A DNA stretch of 64,000 nt, from positions 62,001 to 126,000 of the forward strand of contig NZ_FRCN01000020.1 of assembly GCF_900142925.1 (NCBI RefSeq), read 5' to 3'. Below the pieces are notes generated by a model. It was not told the DNA's origin. It did no database searches and worked only from the letters and a program-made list of their open reading frames with translations. Both the position numbers and the translations under genes were made by a program. Positions 18,783 to 26,489 of the stretch are shown piece after piece (position 1 is the stretch's first letter; the number at the start of each line of letters is the position of its first letter). This DNA comes from Chitinophaga sp. CF418. Lineage in GTDB: Bacteria; Bacteroidota; Bacteroidia; Chitinophagales; Chitinophagaceae.

Positions 18783-19636
18783 TATTGTAACTGTTCTATT
18801 TCCCGGATAGGAAGCTCAGTAAGCTCAGCTATTTCATTCAAAGGGTATTTTCTGGTTAAAAGTTTTCTGGCAAACTCTATTGCCTTTTTTAGTTCACCTT
18901 TTTCAACACCTTCTTTATAAAACGGATCTTTCTCGATCTTGAAAAAACTTGATATCGGTCCCATACTTGTTATTAATTTAAAATCCTTTTCGAAATTACG
19001 CAATTGCGAAAGCACTTGCAATTGATTTGCATATTTATTGTTGGCAAGTTGTCCCCTGGCTACGGAATGTAACTTTAACATGATTTCGGCGAGTACATGT
19101 TTGGGGTCATTTCCTTTCAGATCACCGAGGATCGCCAGTATCTGATCTTCCGGGTTTTCAGAGTTAAGGAAGAGCTCATAATCTATTTCAGATATTTGAA
19201 TCAGCTTATAATGATATTGTAATTCCTCGGAATTAATCGCTACCTGCATCTTCGCTTTACGTTTGCCGAAAAACAGAACATACTGCCTGATGGACTGCTT
19301 TGACTGAATTTTATAGGTGCGTCTAAGCATAACGTTATATTCTGCCATTCGGCATACCATCAATCTGTCGTTAGTGGTCTGATACTCTATGTGTAGCAAA
19401 TACCCTTTTTTGTTTCCTGGCTTTATATGCCTCAATAAATCTGGCTTACGTTCCTTCGTATACTGAAGATCAGACGGCAAGTCGTGTCCGATGCCAATTT
19501 CTATGCCTACGGTGTTTTTCATAATAGTAGGCAAACTGACCTGCATATTCTCGCGAAATATCTTATCAAACTTATTTCCCTGAATCTTATTGCTATCCTT
19601 ACTTTCCATCCTCTTTAGTAAGTCCCAAAAGAGCAC
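18782..19636 (-). CDS. Rpn-family recombination-promoting nuclease / PD-(D/E)XK transposase-like
   Basis: A 284-residue protein; Met10 (19609) is an alternative start. Residues ~75-110 contain KPDLLRH followed by YLLHIEYQT, the PD...(E)xQ active-site arrangement of the Rpn / YhgA-like PD-(D/E)XK nucleases, then RMAEYN. The C-terminal ~60 residues (from MGPISSFF, an ATG at 18964) are a charged segment ending in a small helical unit. In E. coli, Rpn proteins promote DNA cleavage and recombination, and short forms translated from within the gene restrain the full-length nuclease, as far as I recall. The downstream tail copies make that relevant here. No terminal inverted repeats were found. Confidence 0.78.
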   Translation of the reverse strand: MLFWDLLKRMESKDSNKIQGNKFDKIFRENMQVSLPTIMKNTVGIEIGIGHDLPSDLQYTKERKPDLLRHIKPGNKKGYLLHIEYQTTNDRLMVCRMAEYNVMLRRTYKIQSKQSIRQYVLFFGKRKAKMQVAINSEELQYHYKLIQISEIDYELFLNSENPEDQILAILGDLKGNDPKHVLAEIMLKLHSVARGQLANNKYANQLQVLSQLRNFEKDFKLITSMGPISSFFKIEKDPFYKEGVEKGELKKAIEFARKLLTRKYPLNEIAELTELPIREIEQLQ

Positions 19637-19808
19637 ATAATATTTTTATCACGCAAGAATAATTTCACTTTAATGACAATAAATAAATTTTACAGATAAT
19701 CGTGAAAATTTTCAAATAATTGAAACGATAAACAGTGTTTTGGAAATTCGCTACCGGTATTGAACGAGCGTAAAACAATAAGCATGATTAAGGGAGTGTC
19801 TTTTTGCG

Positions 19809-20471
19809 TTAATCGTTAAAAATCCAATTCAACTTCGGGTTTTCAACTTCATTGTATTTTTTGATTTTTTGAAGCATTGATTTCCTGTGACCAGCACCTA
19901 TAAAGAAGAGTCCTTGATGATAGTGGTGTTCTCTACTGTACTGATAAATGTTCCTGAGCATTTCTTCTTCGCGATTTTCTATTGTTTCCTTTTCTAATTT
20001 ATGAATTTGAAACAAACGATCTTCATTGAGCTGATTTAGTATAGCCTCTTTTAGAATGTTGTATTTCTCCATTACTTCATCATTGTATTTGCTGTTTAGA
20101 AATGAAAATCCGTGTTGGTTGGCATATGCTATAAGCTGGTTTATCAAGTTTCTAAGGTTTCTGCTTTCGGCTAGTCTGATATCGCTAGTTATCCTGTCAA
20201 GCATGCGATTAAGGTTGTCTTCGTATGACTTTGGCAGTTCAAAAGTATCTACCGGTACATGGTCTGTGGAATGTCCCAGCAGGTACATTTTGATGGCATT
20301 TGTTTCCAGGGTGAACAGTTCCCCTTCCTGATATGATTTATGGAAATTCGAAATGGAGAGTTCTTCAAATATTACTTCAGGGTTTACTGATTTAATAATT
20401 TTATATAATTCCTCAGAATTGCAATTGCCACCTTCGAAATGTCTGGTAAAAATCAAATGGATATTATACAT
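19809..20471 (-). CDS. TraB/PrgY/GumN-like superfamily protein
   Basis: A 220-residue soluble protein. The N-terminus has LIFTRHFEGGNCNSEELYKI followed by VNPEVIFEEL, and the C-terminus has HYHQGLFFIGAGHRKSMLQK. The early H, the PD/PE-V--EE strand and the late GAGH helix are the pattern of the TraB/Tiki-like metalloprotease-like superfamily. The middle is helical and charged. No signal peptide. Substrate is unknown and the match is to the superfamily only. It is 40-some bases downstream of the membrane protein at 20515-21306 and may be co-transcribed with it. Confidence 0.5.
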   Translation of the reverse strand: MYNIHLIFTRHFEGGNCNSEELYKIIKSVNPEVIFEELSISNFHKSYQEGELFTLETNAIKMYLLGHSTDHVPVDTFELPKSYEDNLNRMLDRITSDIRLAESRNLRNLINQLIAYANQHGFSFLNSKYNDEVMEKYNILKEAILNQLNEDRLFQIHKLEKETIENREEEMLRNIYQYSREHHYHQGLFFIGAGHRKSMLQKIKKYNEVENPKLNWIFND

Positions 20472-20514
20472 CGAGCTAAATTATAGATGTGGAGTGCGGT
20501 TCCTAAGCATCTAC

Positions 20515-21306
20515 TCAGAATGCCTGACGCTGTTTAACACCACCCGAAGTAGTATCCAAGGTGGTAGGGAAATCGCCCCATAGTTCAGCTGGAATCAGCG
20601 GAAAGAATGTTTTCAGGTTGGAAACAGGCTTGAAGTTTTCATCCTTAATGCGCAAAGCAGTAACTTTAAAATCATCATCAACTGTCTTTCTTTCCAGCTC
20701 ATAATCAATAAAGTATACCTGGTTGTTCCAGAACATTTTTACCTGATAAGTTACAAGCGGCATACTGGCTTCAACCTTTCCCTGATATACTGATCTAACG
20801 ACATTTTTAGGTAAGTTGGTCAGATCTCCTTTAATCTCCCTCAATTCCACATGATGGTTATTATACTGGTTCAATTCCATAACCTGATCGGCAGACATCC
20901 TTTTAATGCTGTGCAGATGGTTTTCCTTAAGAAATTGGCAAGTGCCGGAATAGGTATCCGTTATTTCATAATAAATGTTTGACAGCGGGTACTTGCCTAA
21001 GTTCATAATGGAAAATGAGGAAGTGAAAAAGCCATCCTCTCCTTTATACAGGAAGACTTTCATAAAAGGTTTATTACCGTCCCCTCCACTGGCAAAGCCT
21101 GTGAGTAGTTCATTTACTCGCTCAATTTCCTGGTCGTCCTGGTTCTGTTTTATCTGAGTAGCAACCAAGGTAATCAAACTGACAACAGCAGCCAGTACCG
21201 CAGTTACATAAACAAGGGTTGCTTTGTTTTTAAACGTGTAGTAGGCAGTAGCTATCGCCAGCAATACGGCTATAATGCCAAGTACAAGGATAAACGTTTT
21301 CATCAA
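20515..21306 (-). CDS. Membrane protein with soluble C-terminal domain, unknown function
   Basis: A 263-residue protein with two N-terminal transmembrane helices (residues ~4-22 and ~30-52), then a beta-rich soluble domain of about 200 residues containing SSFSIMNLGKYPLSNIYYEI, an immunoglobulin-like pattern often seen in proteins described as hypothetical. It ends with a Gln-rich hydrophilic tail. I recognise no catalytic motif. The flanking TraB-like gene and HigBA suggest an accessory or defence neighbourhood, but nothing in the protein itself shows function. Confidence 0.65.
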   Translation of the reverse strand: MMKTFILVLGIIAVLLAIATAYYTFKNKATLVYVTAVLAAVVSLITLVATQIKQNQDDQEIERVNELLTGFASGGDGNKPFMKVFLYKGEDGFFTSSFSIMNLGKYPLSNIYYEITDTYSGTCQFLKENHLHSIKRMSADQVMELNQYNNHHVELREIKGDLTNLPKNVVRSVYQGKVEASMPLVTYQVKMFWNNQVYFIDYELERKTVDDDFKVTALRIKDENFKPVSNLKTFFPLIPAELWGDFPTTLDTTSGGVKQRQAF

Positions 21307-21356
21307 TAAATTTTTGTCTGGATTAAATGGCGATTGTCGGCAAAGCTATTGGCGGG

Positions 21357-21746
21357 TTACTCTGTTTCTGATTTTAAAGGATAGTCTTTAATGAGAAGTT
21401 CTGCAGGTATGCGAAGTTTCTCACTAAAAAGTCTGATCATGTCAATAGACAGGCTACGATGATAATTCAGCACTTTACTGATATTTCCCTTGTTTCCGTA
21501 AAGTTTGGCTAGGTCGGCAGGCTTCATACCCATCTCATCCATCCGAATCTTAATCAATTCGATAGGATCCAATTCGGGTAAACTTATAGTCTTATTCTCA
21601 TAATACGAAATAAGGTGCGCCAAAAGCAGTTTTTCCCTATGCTCAAGGGTGCCTTTTGGCGCACGCTTGACCTCCTCGTACCTCTTGGCCGCTTGGTCGT
21701 ATTCCGCACCGTTTATAAGCAGATACCATTTTTGGTTATCACTCAT
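21357..21746 (-). CDS. higA: HigA-type antitoxin, HTH transcriptional regulator
   Basis: A 129-residue protein with a Cro/C1-like helix-turn-helix at about residues 68-115 (MDEMGMKPADLAKLYGNKGN, then ISKVLNYHRSLS and LRIPAELLI). This is the family that pairs with HigB toxins in the toxin-first gene order. It starts 35 bases after the toxin gene. It should bind and neutralise HigB and repress the shared promoter upstream of 22075. Confidence 0.87.
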   Translation of the reverse strand: MSDNQKWYLLINGAEYDQAAKRYEEVKRAPKGTLEHREKLLLAHLISYYENKTISLPELDPIELIKIRMDEMGMKPADLAKLYGNKGNISKVLNYHRSLSIDMIRLFSEKLRIPAELLIKDYPLKSETE

Positions 21747-21781
21747 TTTATCTAATACATACGATTTCTAGATATAACTTG

Positions 21782-22075
21782 CTAAATAGTTGCCGCATCT
21801 GTGCGGTTGTATTCAGTATGAGTACCTATAAATCTGATTTCAACAATTTCGTCGATGTAATCTACTTCGACGATCATTCTGAACTTTTTTCCGCAAATCT
21901 TAAATCTGGCCCTATCGGGCTGGATGATATTTGCAGATGGAAAGTCATGGAGCAAATCTAAGCTCTTTGTCCATTTAGCCTTTTCTACAGTCAGTATCCA
22001 GGCTCTCAACTGTTTTGCTGCATTTGCATGCTCTTTGGCAAAGGCCTCCACTTTCTTCAGATAAATAATCTCCAT
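21782..22075 (-). CDS. higB: HigB-type mRNA interferase toxin
   Basis: A 97-residue protein with the HigB/RelE-like layout: KKVEAFAKEHANA N-terminal helix, W-LD-----FPSANII, an RARFKICGKKFRMIVEVDY strand pair and the terminal IRFIGTHTEYNR that matches the family's THaEYd motif. HigB toxins cleave mRNA on translating ribosomes. Toxin precedes antitoxin, the usual higBA order. Confidence 0.87.
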   Translation of the reverse strand: MEIIYLKKVEAFAKEHANAAKQLRAWILTVEKAKWTKSLDLLHDFPSANIIQPDRARFKICGKKFRMIVEVDYIDEIVEIRFIGTHTEYNRTDAATI

Positions 22076-22403
22076 CTGTTAGTTTGTAGTTTTTAATGAT
22101 TGGTTGGTCGCTCATTTTTATTTTTTTAACACCGTGATAAGTTGTTTACAAATAAATTGTCATAAACCCAGTCTAAGGCTCTATCGTCATAAAACCTGCT
22201 GGCACTACAAAGATATAAAAAGTAGTCATTTTGACAACTTTTTTGGCGCAAATATTTTTATTGTAATAAGAAGGACGTTGATCAGGACATAATCAAGGTA
22301 AGAATCCCTGGATACTGCAGCACAATAGGGCTATCGAGTATTACTTTAGTCATAATAAATATATATCAGGCTGGGTGCTATAAAGTTATGGAAAGCAAGG
22401 GTG
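22076..22403 (-). promoter_or_regulatory. higBA promoter/operator region
   Basis: 328 AT-rich bases without a supported gene. Two similar stretches, TTGTCATAAACC (near 22156) and TCGTCATAAAACC (near 22186), about 30 bases apart, and a GTCATTTTGAC palindrome near 22226 are candidate HigA operators. The left part before 22104 is the leader of higB. The right part holds the 3' flank of the pentapeptide gene. Confidence 0.4.
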
Positions 22404-23765
22404 TTACTTAACAAAGCGTCTGGTGGCTCTGATAAAATTATAAATACAGTATGATGTGATGATGCGCATGCCTAAATCAATAATTAATCCGCCGTTAATC
22501 GACTGGGCATCCAGTCTCTTGATTGGATTGATAAAATACAGAAAATGAGCGATGGTAATTAGGATTCTGTCCCAACTGAGATTAAAATCGGGAGCCAATT
22601 CCTTTATATACCCCCAGTAAACCATACCAGAGAAAGACAAGATGCCCAATAAAGCAAGTGTTATCAATGGAGCAAGAAAGCTCTGCCCGTAGTTACTGGT
22701 CAACCTGCTAACCCACAGGACCAATGATGTTTGCCGATGCATAGACCACTTCTTGAAAATATTTCGTCCAGGCTGGTTCCATCTCTTTTTTCGCAAATAA
22801 TGCATTTGTGCATTCATTTCAAAACCATGAAATTTATGTTCTGTTATGGTATCGCCCTGCTTTGCATAAGAATACTTTAGTTGGCGAAACATTTCTCTGC
22901 GATCTAAGAGTTGTTCGTTGTTTAATTCGGGCAATGCTCCAAAGAACTTTGCCGGCCAGCCAAGATTAACGAATGTACATTCGATCAAGAAGCTGTTTGT
23001 AATTCCGAAACTTCCAATCTTGGCAATGTCAATGCTAAAAAATTCAGTTTTGGCAAGATTAGAGTTGTTTATGAATAAGGAGGTCTTTTGTTCGTTCTCG
23101 CTGAATGGAGATAAATCGAATAACCTTAACTTTCCGTTATTAAATAATTTATTGAGTTTCAAATTGGTAAAATGGCTATCCATTAGCGTAAACTCGACAT
23201 CTTTATGGATAGTACCTGTTAGCTCAGCTTCTACTAACTTTATTCCGTTTAACGAAATGTTGCCAAATATACCGTTGAATTTTATCAATAGTTTCTGGAT
23301 TGTAACAATTGTTTTTTCCTCAATATTTCTGATTGCAAGATCATTGAATTTCGCATTCGCGATATGGAGTTCCTCACAGTTCAAGGACAGCAGTAACCCA
23401 CTAAAGATGCCACCGCTGATTTCCATCCGTTCCTTTACAGATCCGCCTTTAAAGGCAATATTTTTCTTAAAGTCCCCCCCTTTGAAAAGTACTTTTTTTT
23501 CAAAGATACAATCTGTAAAATCAATTGTCTCATACTCAATAGCGGAGAATATTACATCATCCGAGAATATGCAATTCTTAAATGAGATTCTAAGAATAGG
23601 TGATGAGGTAAGGTTACTTACGAACAATTTTCCTATGTGATAAACACCTTCCGAATTGATCTCTGTGAAATCTTGGTCAGGGAATTTGTGTATTTCTAAA
23701 TACTCTATCCATTCCTCAACCACAGTGTCATTGTATTCGGCTCCATTAATTTCACGTTTAGGCAT
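22404..23765 (-). CDS. Pentapeptide-like repeat membrane protein
   Basis: A 453-residue protein. Residues ~55-290 have a repeating pattern of short beta-strands with Phe/Ile/Leu every five residues (ISFKNCIFSDDVIF, IDFTDCIFEKKVLFKGGDFK), as in right-handed pentapeptide-repeat helices. A linker with an arginine-rich NAQMHYLRKKRWNQPG segment leads to two or three C-terminal transmembrane helices (~360-440). NCBI annotates similar chains as pentapeptide repeat-containing membrane proteins; some membrane-anchored repeats act as signal or ion-channel-like effectors, but nothing here proves a function. Divergent from the DUF6266 genes. Confidence 0.65.
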   Translation of the reverse strand: MPKREINGAEYNDTVVEEWIEYLEIHKFPDQDFTEINSEGVYHIGKLFVSNLTSSPILRISFKNCIFSDDVIFSAIEYETIDFTDCIFEKKVLFKGGDFKKNIAFKGGSVKERMEISGGIFSGLLLSLNCEELHIANAKFNDLAIRNIEEKTIVTIQKLLIKFNGIFGNISLNGIKLVEAELTGTIHKDVEFTLMDSHFTNLKLNKLFNNGKLRLFDLSPFSENEQKTSLFINNSNLAKTEFFSIDIAKIGSFGITNSFLIECTFVNLGWPAKFFGALPELNNEQLLDRREMFRQLKYSYAKQGDTITEHKFHGFEMNAQMHYLRKKRWNQPGRNIFKKWSMHRQTSLVLWVSRLTSNYGQSFLAPLITLALLGILSFSGMVYWGYIKELAPDFNLSWDRILITIAHFLYFINPIKRLDAQSINGGLIIDLGMRIITSYCIYNFIRATRRFVK

Positions 23766-23791
23766 AAATAGCTTTTAATTTCACAATTTAA

Positions 23792-23830
23792 CTTATTTTG
23801 GATATCCGGCCCCTTATTTTGGACATCCGG
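23792..23830. repeat. Tandem direct repeat with 21-base period
   Basis: Two 18-base copies, 23792-23809 and 23813-23830, differ at one base (CTTATTTTGGAYATCCGG). Two more ATCCGG cores follow near 23886-23905. The copies sit on the same helical face and lie just upstream of the pentapeptide gene start at 23765, so they may be operator sites. Confidence 0.55.
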
Positions 23831-23975
23831 AATATTATTACGCGTGATAACACACATCAGTGGCCGCCGCTTAACTTTACTTCAGAATCCGGACAAAAGC
23901 ATCCGGTAAATTATATCCCTATCGCCTGGACATTAAAGATCCATTGATCATCCTTTGATCGCCCATTGATCGGTT

Positions 23976-24018
23976 GCAAACGATCAACCTACGACCAACC
24001 TACGGTCAACCTATGGCT
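23976..24018 (+). repeat. CAACCTAC direct repeats before DUF6266 gene
   Basis: Three consecutive copies of (A/G)(T/C)CAACCTAYGG-like units at about 12-base spacing run to 24018, preceded by several ATTGATC-type units from 23939. The region is AT-poor relative to flanks and precedes the true DUF6266 start at 24049. An upstream in-frame start at 23974 would translate the repeats, which is unlikely. Confidence 0.45.
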
Positions 24019-24048
24019 TACAGCCCTTCACATTTTAAACTTCATTTT

Positions 24049-24693
24049 ATGGGAAAGTATTTTAAAGGCATTTTAGGCCCGTTTTCCGGCCTTGTCGGCA
24101 CCGTTGTTGGTGCTGTTTGGAATGGTATAGCCGTAATGCGCAGCCGCCCTACTAAAAGTAATAGACCGGCAACCCAGGCGCAACTGAACACCCAGTTTAA
24201 ACTGGCATTGGTAACCGGCTTTCTGAGGCGCATTAAATTGCTGATCAACAAGGGGTATCAGCAATTTAATAATGGCATAACCCCCATGAATGCTGCTACA
24301 GCCTACCACCTTAAAAACGCGGTAACGGGAACCAGCAGTCTAAACTATGCCATAGATTACGAAAAGGTAGTATTTAGTCAGGGTAACCTTTTACCCGCTG
24401 CCGGCGCTCAGGTACAGATCACTACCGCCGCCAGGCTAAATTTTAGCTGGTTAAACGATGCAACACTGGGCAGTACCGGCGGAACAGACCTGGCAACTTT
24501 TATGGTATACAACCTGGAAAAGGACAAGTTTGTTACCCTGGCTGGTGCTGTTGCCAGATCAGCAGCGGCATTTGTACTGCAAGTGCCACCCGATTTTTCG
24601 GGTGATGACGTACACTGCTGGATGGCCTTTGTGAGCTTTGACGGCAAAGAGGTTTCGGACAGCACTTATGTTGGCGAGTTTACGGTACTGTAA
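24049..24693 (+). CDS. DUF6266 family protein
   Basis: A 214-residue protein started at the ATG 24049, which gives the family's N-terminus MGKYFKGILGPFSGLVGTVV, then GAVWNGIAVMRSRP. The next gene shares the layout: an N-terminal G-GP-SG-VGTV-G signature, a helical QLNTQFKL segment, an NA-TAY--KNAVTG segment and a beta-rich C-terminal half ending in STYVGEF. Members are frequent and often tandem in Pedobacter-type genomes; function unknown. No signal peptide is obvious, though the N-terminus is glycine-rich and hydrophobic. Confidence 0.82.
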   Translation: MGKYFKGILGPFSGLVGTVVGAVWNGIAVMRSRPTKSNRPATQAQLNTQFKLALVTGFLRRIKLLINKGYQQFNNGITPMNAATAYHLKNAVTGTSSLNYAIDYEKVVFSQGNLLPAAGAQVQITTAARLNFSWLNDATLGSTGGTDLATFMVYNLEKDKFVTLAGAVARSAAAFVLQVPPDFSGDDVHCWMAFVSFDGKEVSDSTYVGEFTVL

Positions 24694-24702
24694 TGAATAA
24701 AC

Positions 24703-24725
24703 GGGGTGTTCCGTTTGGGCACCCC
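24703..24725 (+). terminator. Hairpin between the two DUF6266 genes
   Basis: Stem GGGGTG (24703-24708) and CACCCC (24720-24725) with an 11-base loop and a following C/T-rich CTCTTC. Short; could be a weak terminator or an intergenic processing hairpin. Confidence 0.4.
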
Positions 24726-24762
24726 TCTTCAAATTAGGTATTTACATTAAAAAATTATTACA

Positions 24763-25401
24763 ATGGCCAGATTAAAAAAGGGGCTTTTCGGTCCCATTTC
24801 CGGCACTCTCGGTACTGTAGAGGGATATGAACTGAATGGGCAGTTTATCCTCCGGTCCAAACGTGTTAAACCTGCCAAGCCGCCAACCGAAAAGCAGCTG
24901 GCATGCCGGGAAAAGATGAGGCTTATAAACTCAGCATTATCACATTGCAAGGCGTTTATTGAGCTGGGTTATGCCGAAGCAGTAAAGATCCAAACGTACA
25001 ATGCCTACAATGCCGCCGTGGCCTACAACATGCAACACGCCATTACCGGTATTTACCCTAACTATGAAATAGCCTATAGCCAGCTAAAGTTGGCAATAGG
25101 AACAATAGATACGGAGGGGCTTGCCCCTTCCGTATCCCTACAGGGCAATACTTTATCCTTCACCTGGGTACCGGCAACCGTTTATCCACGCAGCACAGAT
25201 CATGTAATGCTACTGGCATATGTGCCAGAGCTCAAACAGGCGGCATACAACTTATGCGGGGCGAAACGAAGAGAGGGAGAGGAGACCTTACCCCTACCCG
25301 GCAGCTGGCAAGGTATGCCGGTGCACTGCTACCTTGTGTTTAGAGTGGAAAGCGGCGCTGAATGTACAGATAGCATTTATCTGGGCGAAATTATTGATTA
25401 A
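24763..25401 (+). CDS. DUF6266 family protein, second copy
   Basis: A 212-residue paralogue of the preceding gene, with the same N-terminal signature (MARLKKGLFGPISGTLGTVE) and central block (NAYNAAVAYNMQHAITG), and the terminal DSIYLGEI matching DSTYVGEF. Residues ~118-124 are encoded by a near-palindromic stretch at 25110-25133, possibly a small in-frame insertion. It is followed 14 bases later by the MauE-like gene, so the DUF6266 pair and the redox-peptide genes may form one transcript. Function unknown. Confidence 0.8.
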   Translation: MARLKKGLFGPISGTLGTVEGYELNGQFILRSKRVKPAKPPTEKQLACREKMRLINSALSHCKAFIELGYAEAVKIQTYNAYNAAVAYNMQHAITGIYPNYEIAYSQLKLAIGTIDTEGLAPSVSLQGNTLSFTWVPATVYPRSTDHVMLLAYVPELKQAAYNLCGAKRREGEETLPLPGSWQGMPVHCYLVFRVESGAECTDSIYLGEIID

Positions 25402-25415
25402 CTACTCTATCGTAT

Positions 25416-25868
25416 ATGAGCATACTAGCTAAACAGCGTAATAGAAAATTGATCGTGGAAATTATTTGCTGGGTGTGTTTTGGGCTGTTTGTATACGCAG
25501 CAATTTCTAAACTATTAGCGTTTGATAAGTTTAAGGTAACGATTGGGCAAAGCACCATGTTAACACCTTATGCGGGTGTATTAGCCTGGTTAGTGCCGGT
25601 TTTGGAGATTGTGATAGCGGTAATGGTACAGTTTAATAGGTTTCGTGCCTTGGGCTTGTATGCGTTTTTTAGCCTGATGACGATGTTTACCACTTACATA
25701 TTTATAATACTTCAGTTTAACGATGACAAACCTTGTGCTTGTGGCGGTCTCATTGAGGCGATGGGATGGAGCGTACATTTCATCTTTAACATTTCATTCG
25801 TAGTGTTGGGGGTAATTGGAATCTGGTTGCAGGCCTCCTTACGTCATTGCGAGGGAGGGAACGAATGA
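25416..25868 (+). CDS. MauE/DoxX family redox-associated membrane protein
   Basis: A 150-residue protein with four transmembrane helices. After the third helix it reads DDKPCACGGLIEAMGW, then HFIFNISF in the fourth, the CxCGG motif found in MauE/DoxX redox-associated proteins. MauE in methylotrophs helps form the many disulfides of methylamine dehydrogenase, so a membrane thiol-disulfide role is plausible here. The next gene encodes an exported peptide with four cysteines. The final ~8 residues (RHCEGGNE) are encoded by a palindromic repeat element, so the native C-terminus was probably replaced. A second copy lies at 30478-30915. Confidence 0.82.
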   Translation: MSILAKQRNRKLIVEIICWVCFGLFVYAAISKLLAFDKFKVTIGQSTMLTPYAGVLAWLVPVLEIVIAVMVQFNRFRALGLYAFFSLMTMFTTYIFIILQFNDDKPCACGGLIEAMGWSVHFIFNISFVVLGVIGIWLQASLRHCEGGNE

Positions 25869-26000
25869 CCCGAAGCAACCGCCCAAGCGGCAGGGTGCCG
25901 CAGATAATACTCAGGGTAATTAACAGGTATGTTGTCGGCCCCCGAGGACCGGAACGAGGTTGCTTCGGCTCGCTCAAATGGCCGGGCCTCGCAATGACGT
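25841..26000. repeat. Palindromic intergenic repeat element overlapping MauE 3' end
   Basis: A 160-bp element with perfect 13-base inverted ends (25841-25853 and 25988-26000) and a second internal 10-base inverted pair (25871-25880 and 25958-25967). Its CGTCATTGCGAGG-type ends resemble widely distributed REP/MITE-like repeats. It has no ORF of its own and covers the last codons and stop of the MauE gene. Confidence 0.7.
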
Positions 26001-26065
26001 ACTCTGGGACGACATAACGGCATAGCCTTCAAAAACATTCAATTGCGCAATGAATCAGGGATATC

Positions 26066-26100
26066 GCTGAAAACCCTGCAGAAAAGAGAGTAAGCATCAA
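26066..26100 (+). promoter_or_regulatory. Leader motif shared by two cysteine-peptide genes
   Basis: GCTGAAAACCCT (26066-26077) followed by AGAGTAAGCATCAA (26087-26100), 15 bases before the peptide start. The same two blocks occur before the peptide at 39822, with slightly different spacing and a two-base insertion. It may be a transcription-factor site, a promoter or an RNA leader. Confidence 0.45.
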
Positions 26101-26115
26101 ACAAATAACAAAAAC

Positions 26116-26379
26116 ATGAAAAAGGTAATTTTTACTGCTATAGCTTTTGTAGCTCTAGCTGGTGGAGCTTTTGCCTTAAAAGGCAAACCGGTTACACAAA
26201 AAGGTGTAAATGAGTACACCTATTACAAACACGGTGAGTGTGATGTGCCAATAGTTTGCTCGGATGAGGGCACTGGCGCTTTGTGCTCAGAGTTTTATTC
26301 TGGAACAACTCTTTACTATCAACCGGGATGTAATGTAGCCCAGACCGTAGCTATCCCATTGGGCAGGCTGCCAAATTAA
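26116..26379 (+). CDS. Small exported cysteine-containing peptide (DUF6520-like)
   Basis: An 87-residue protein with a signal peptide (MKKVIFTAIAFVALAGGAFA) and then K-G-K before a mature part of about 65 residues carrying Cys42, Cys48, Cys57 and Cys72. The layout (A-x-A, then a short basic stretch, then cysteines near the C-terminus) is like the peptides at 30957 and 39822 and is what NCBI names DUF6520, as far as I recall. It follows a MauE-like protein, so one or two disulfides are likely. Function unknown. A terminator follows at 26389. Confidence 0.75.
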   Translation: MKKVIFTAIAFVALAGGAFALKGKPVTQKGVNEYTYYKHGECDVPIVCSDEGTGALCSEFYSGTTLYYQPGCNVAQTVAIPLGRLPN

Positions 26380-26388
26380 TCAATTTTA

Positions 26389-26420
26389 AGGGGCTTCTTT
26401 TAGGGAGCCCCCTGCTTTTA
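26389..26420 (+). terminator. Terminator after cysteine-peptide gene
   Basis: Stem AGGGGCT (26389-26395) and AGCCCCCT (26406-26413), followed by GCTTTTA. It lies 10 bases after the peptide stop and would separate it from the following propeller-like gene. Confidence 0.6.
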
Positions 26421-26489
26421 TTAGCCACATGGCTATAAAACACCACGTCATCCTGATGCAGATCAGGACCCCGGATTAAAAAGACCACC

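Noticed and set aside
23974-24048. Upstream extension of the first DUF6266 gene
   Set aside because: It translates direct repeats and lacks the family N-terminus, which begins at 24049.
25110-25133. Hairpin inside the second DUF6266 gene
   Set aside because: It is in frame and coding continues; I treat it as a local sequence feature, not a terminator.
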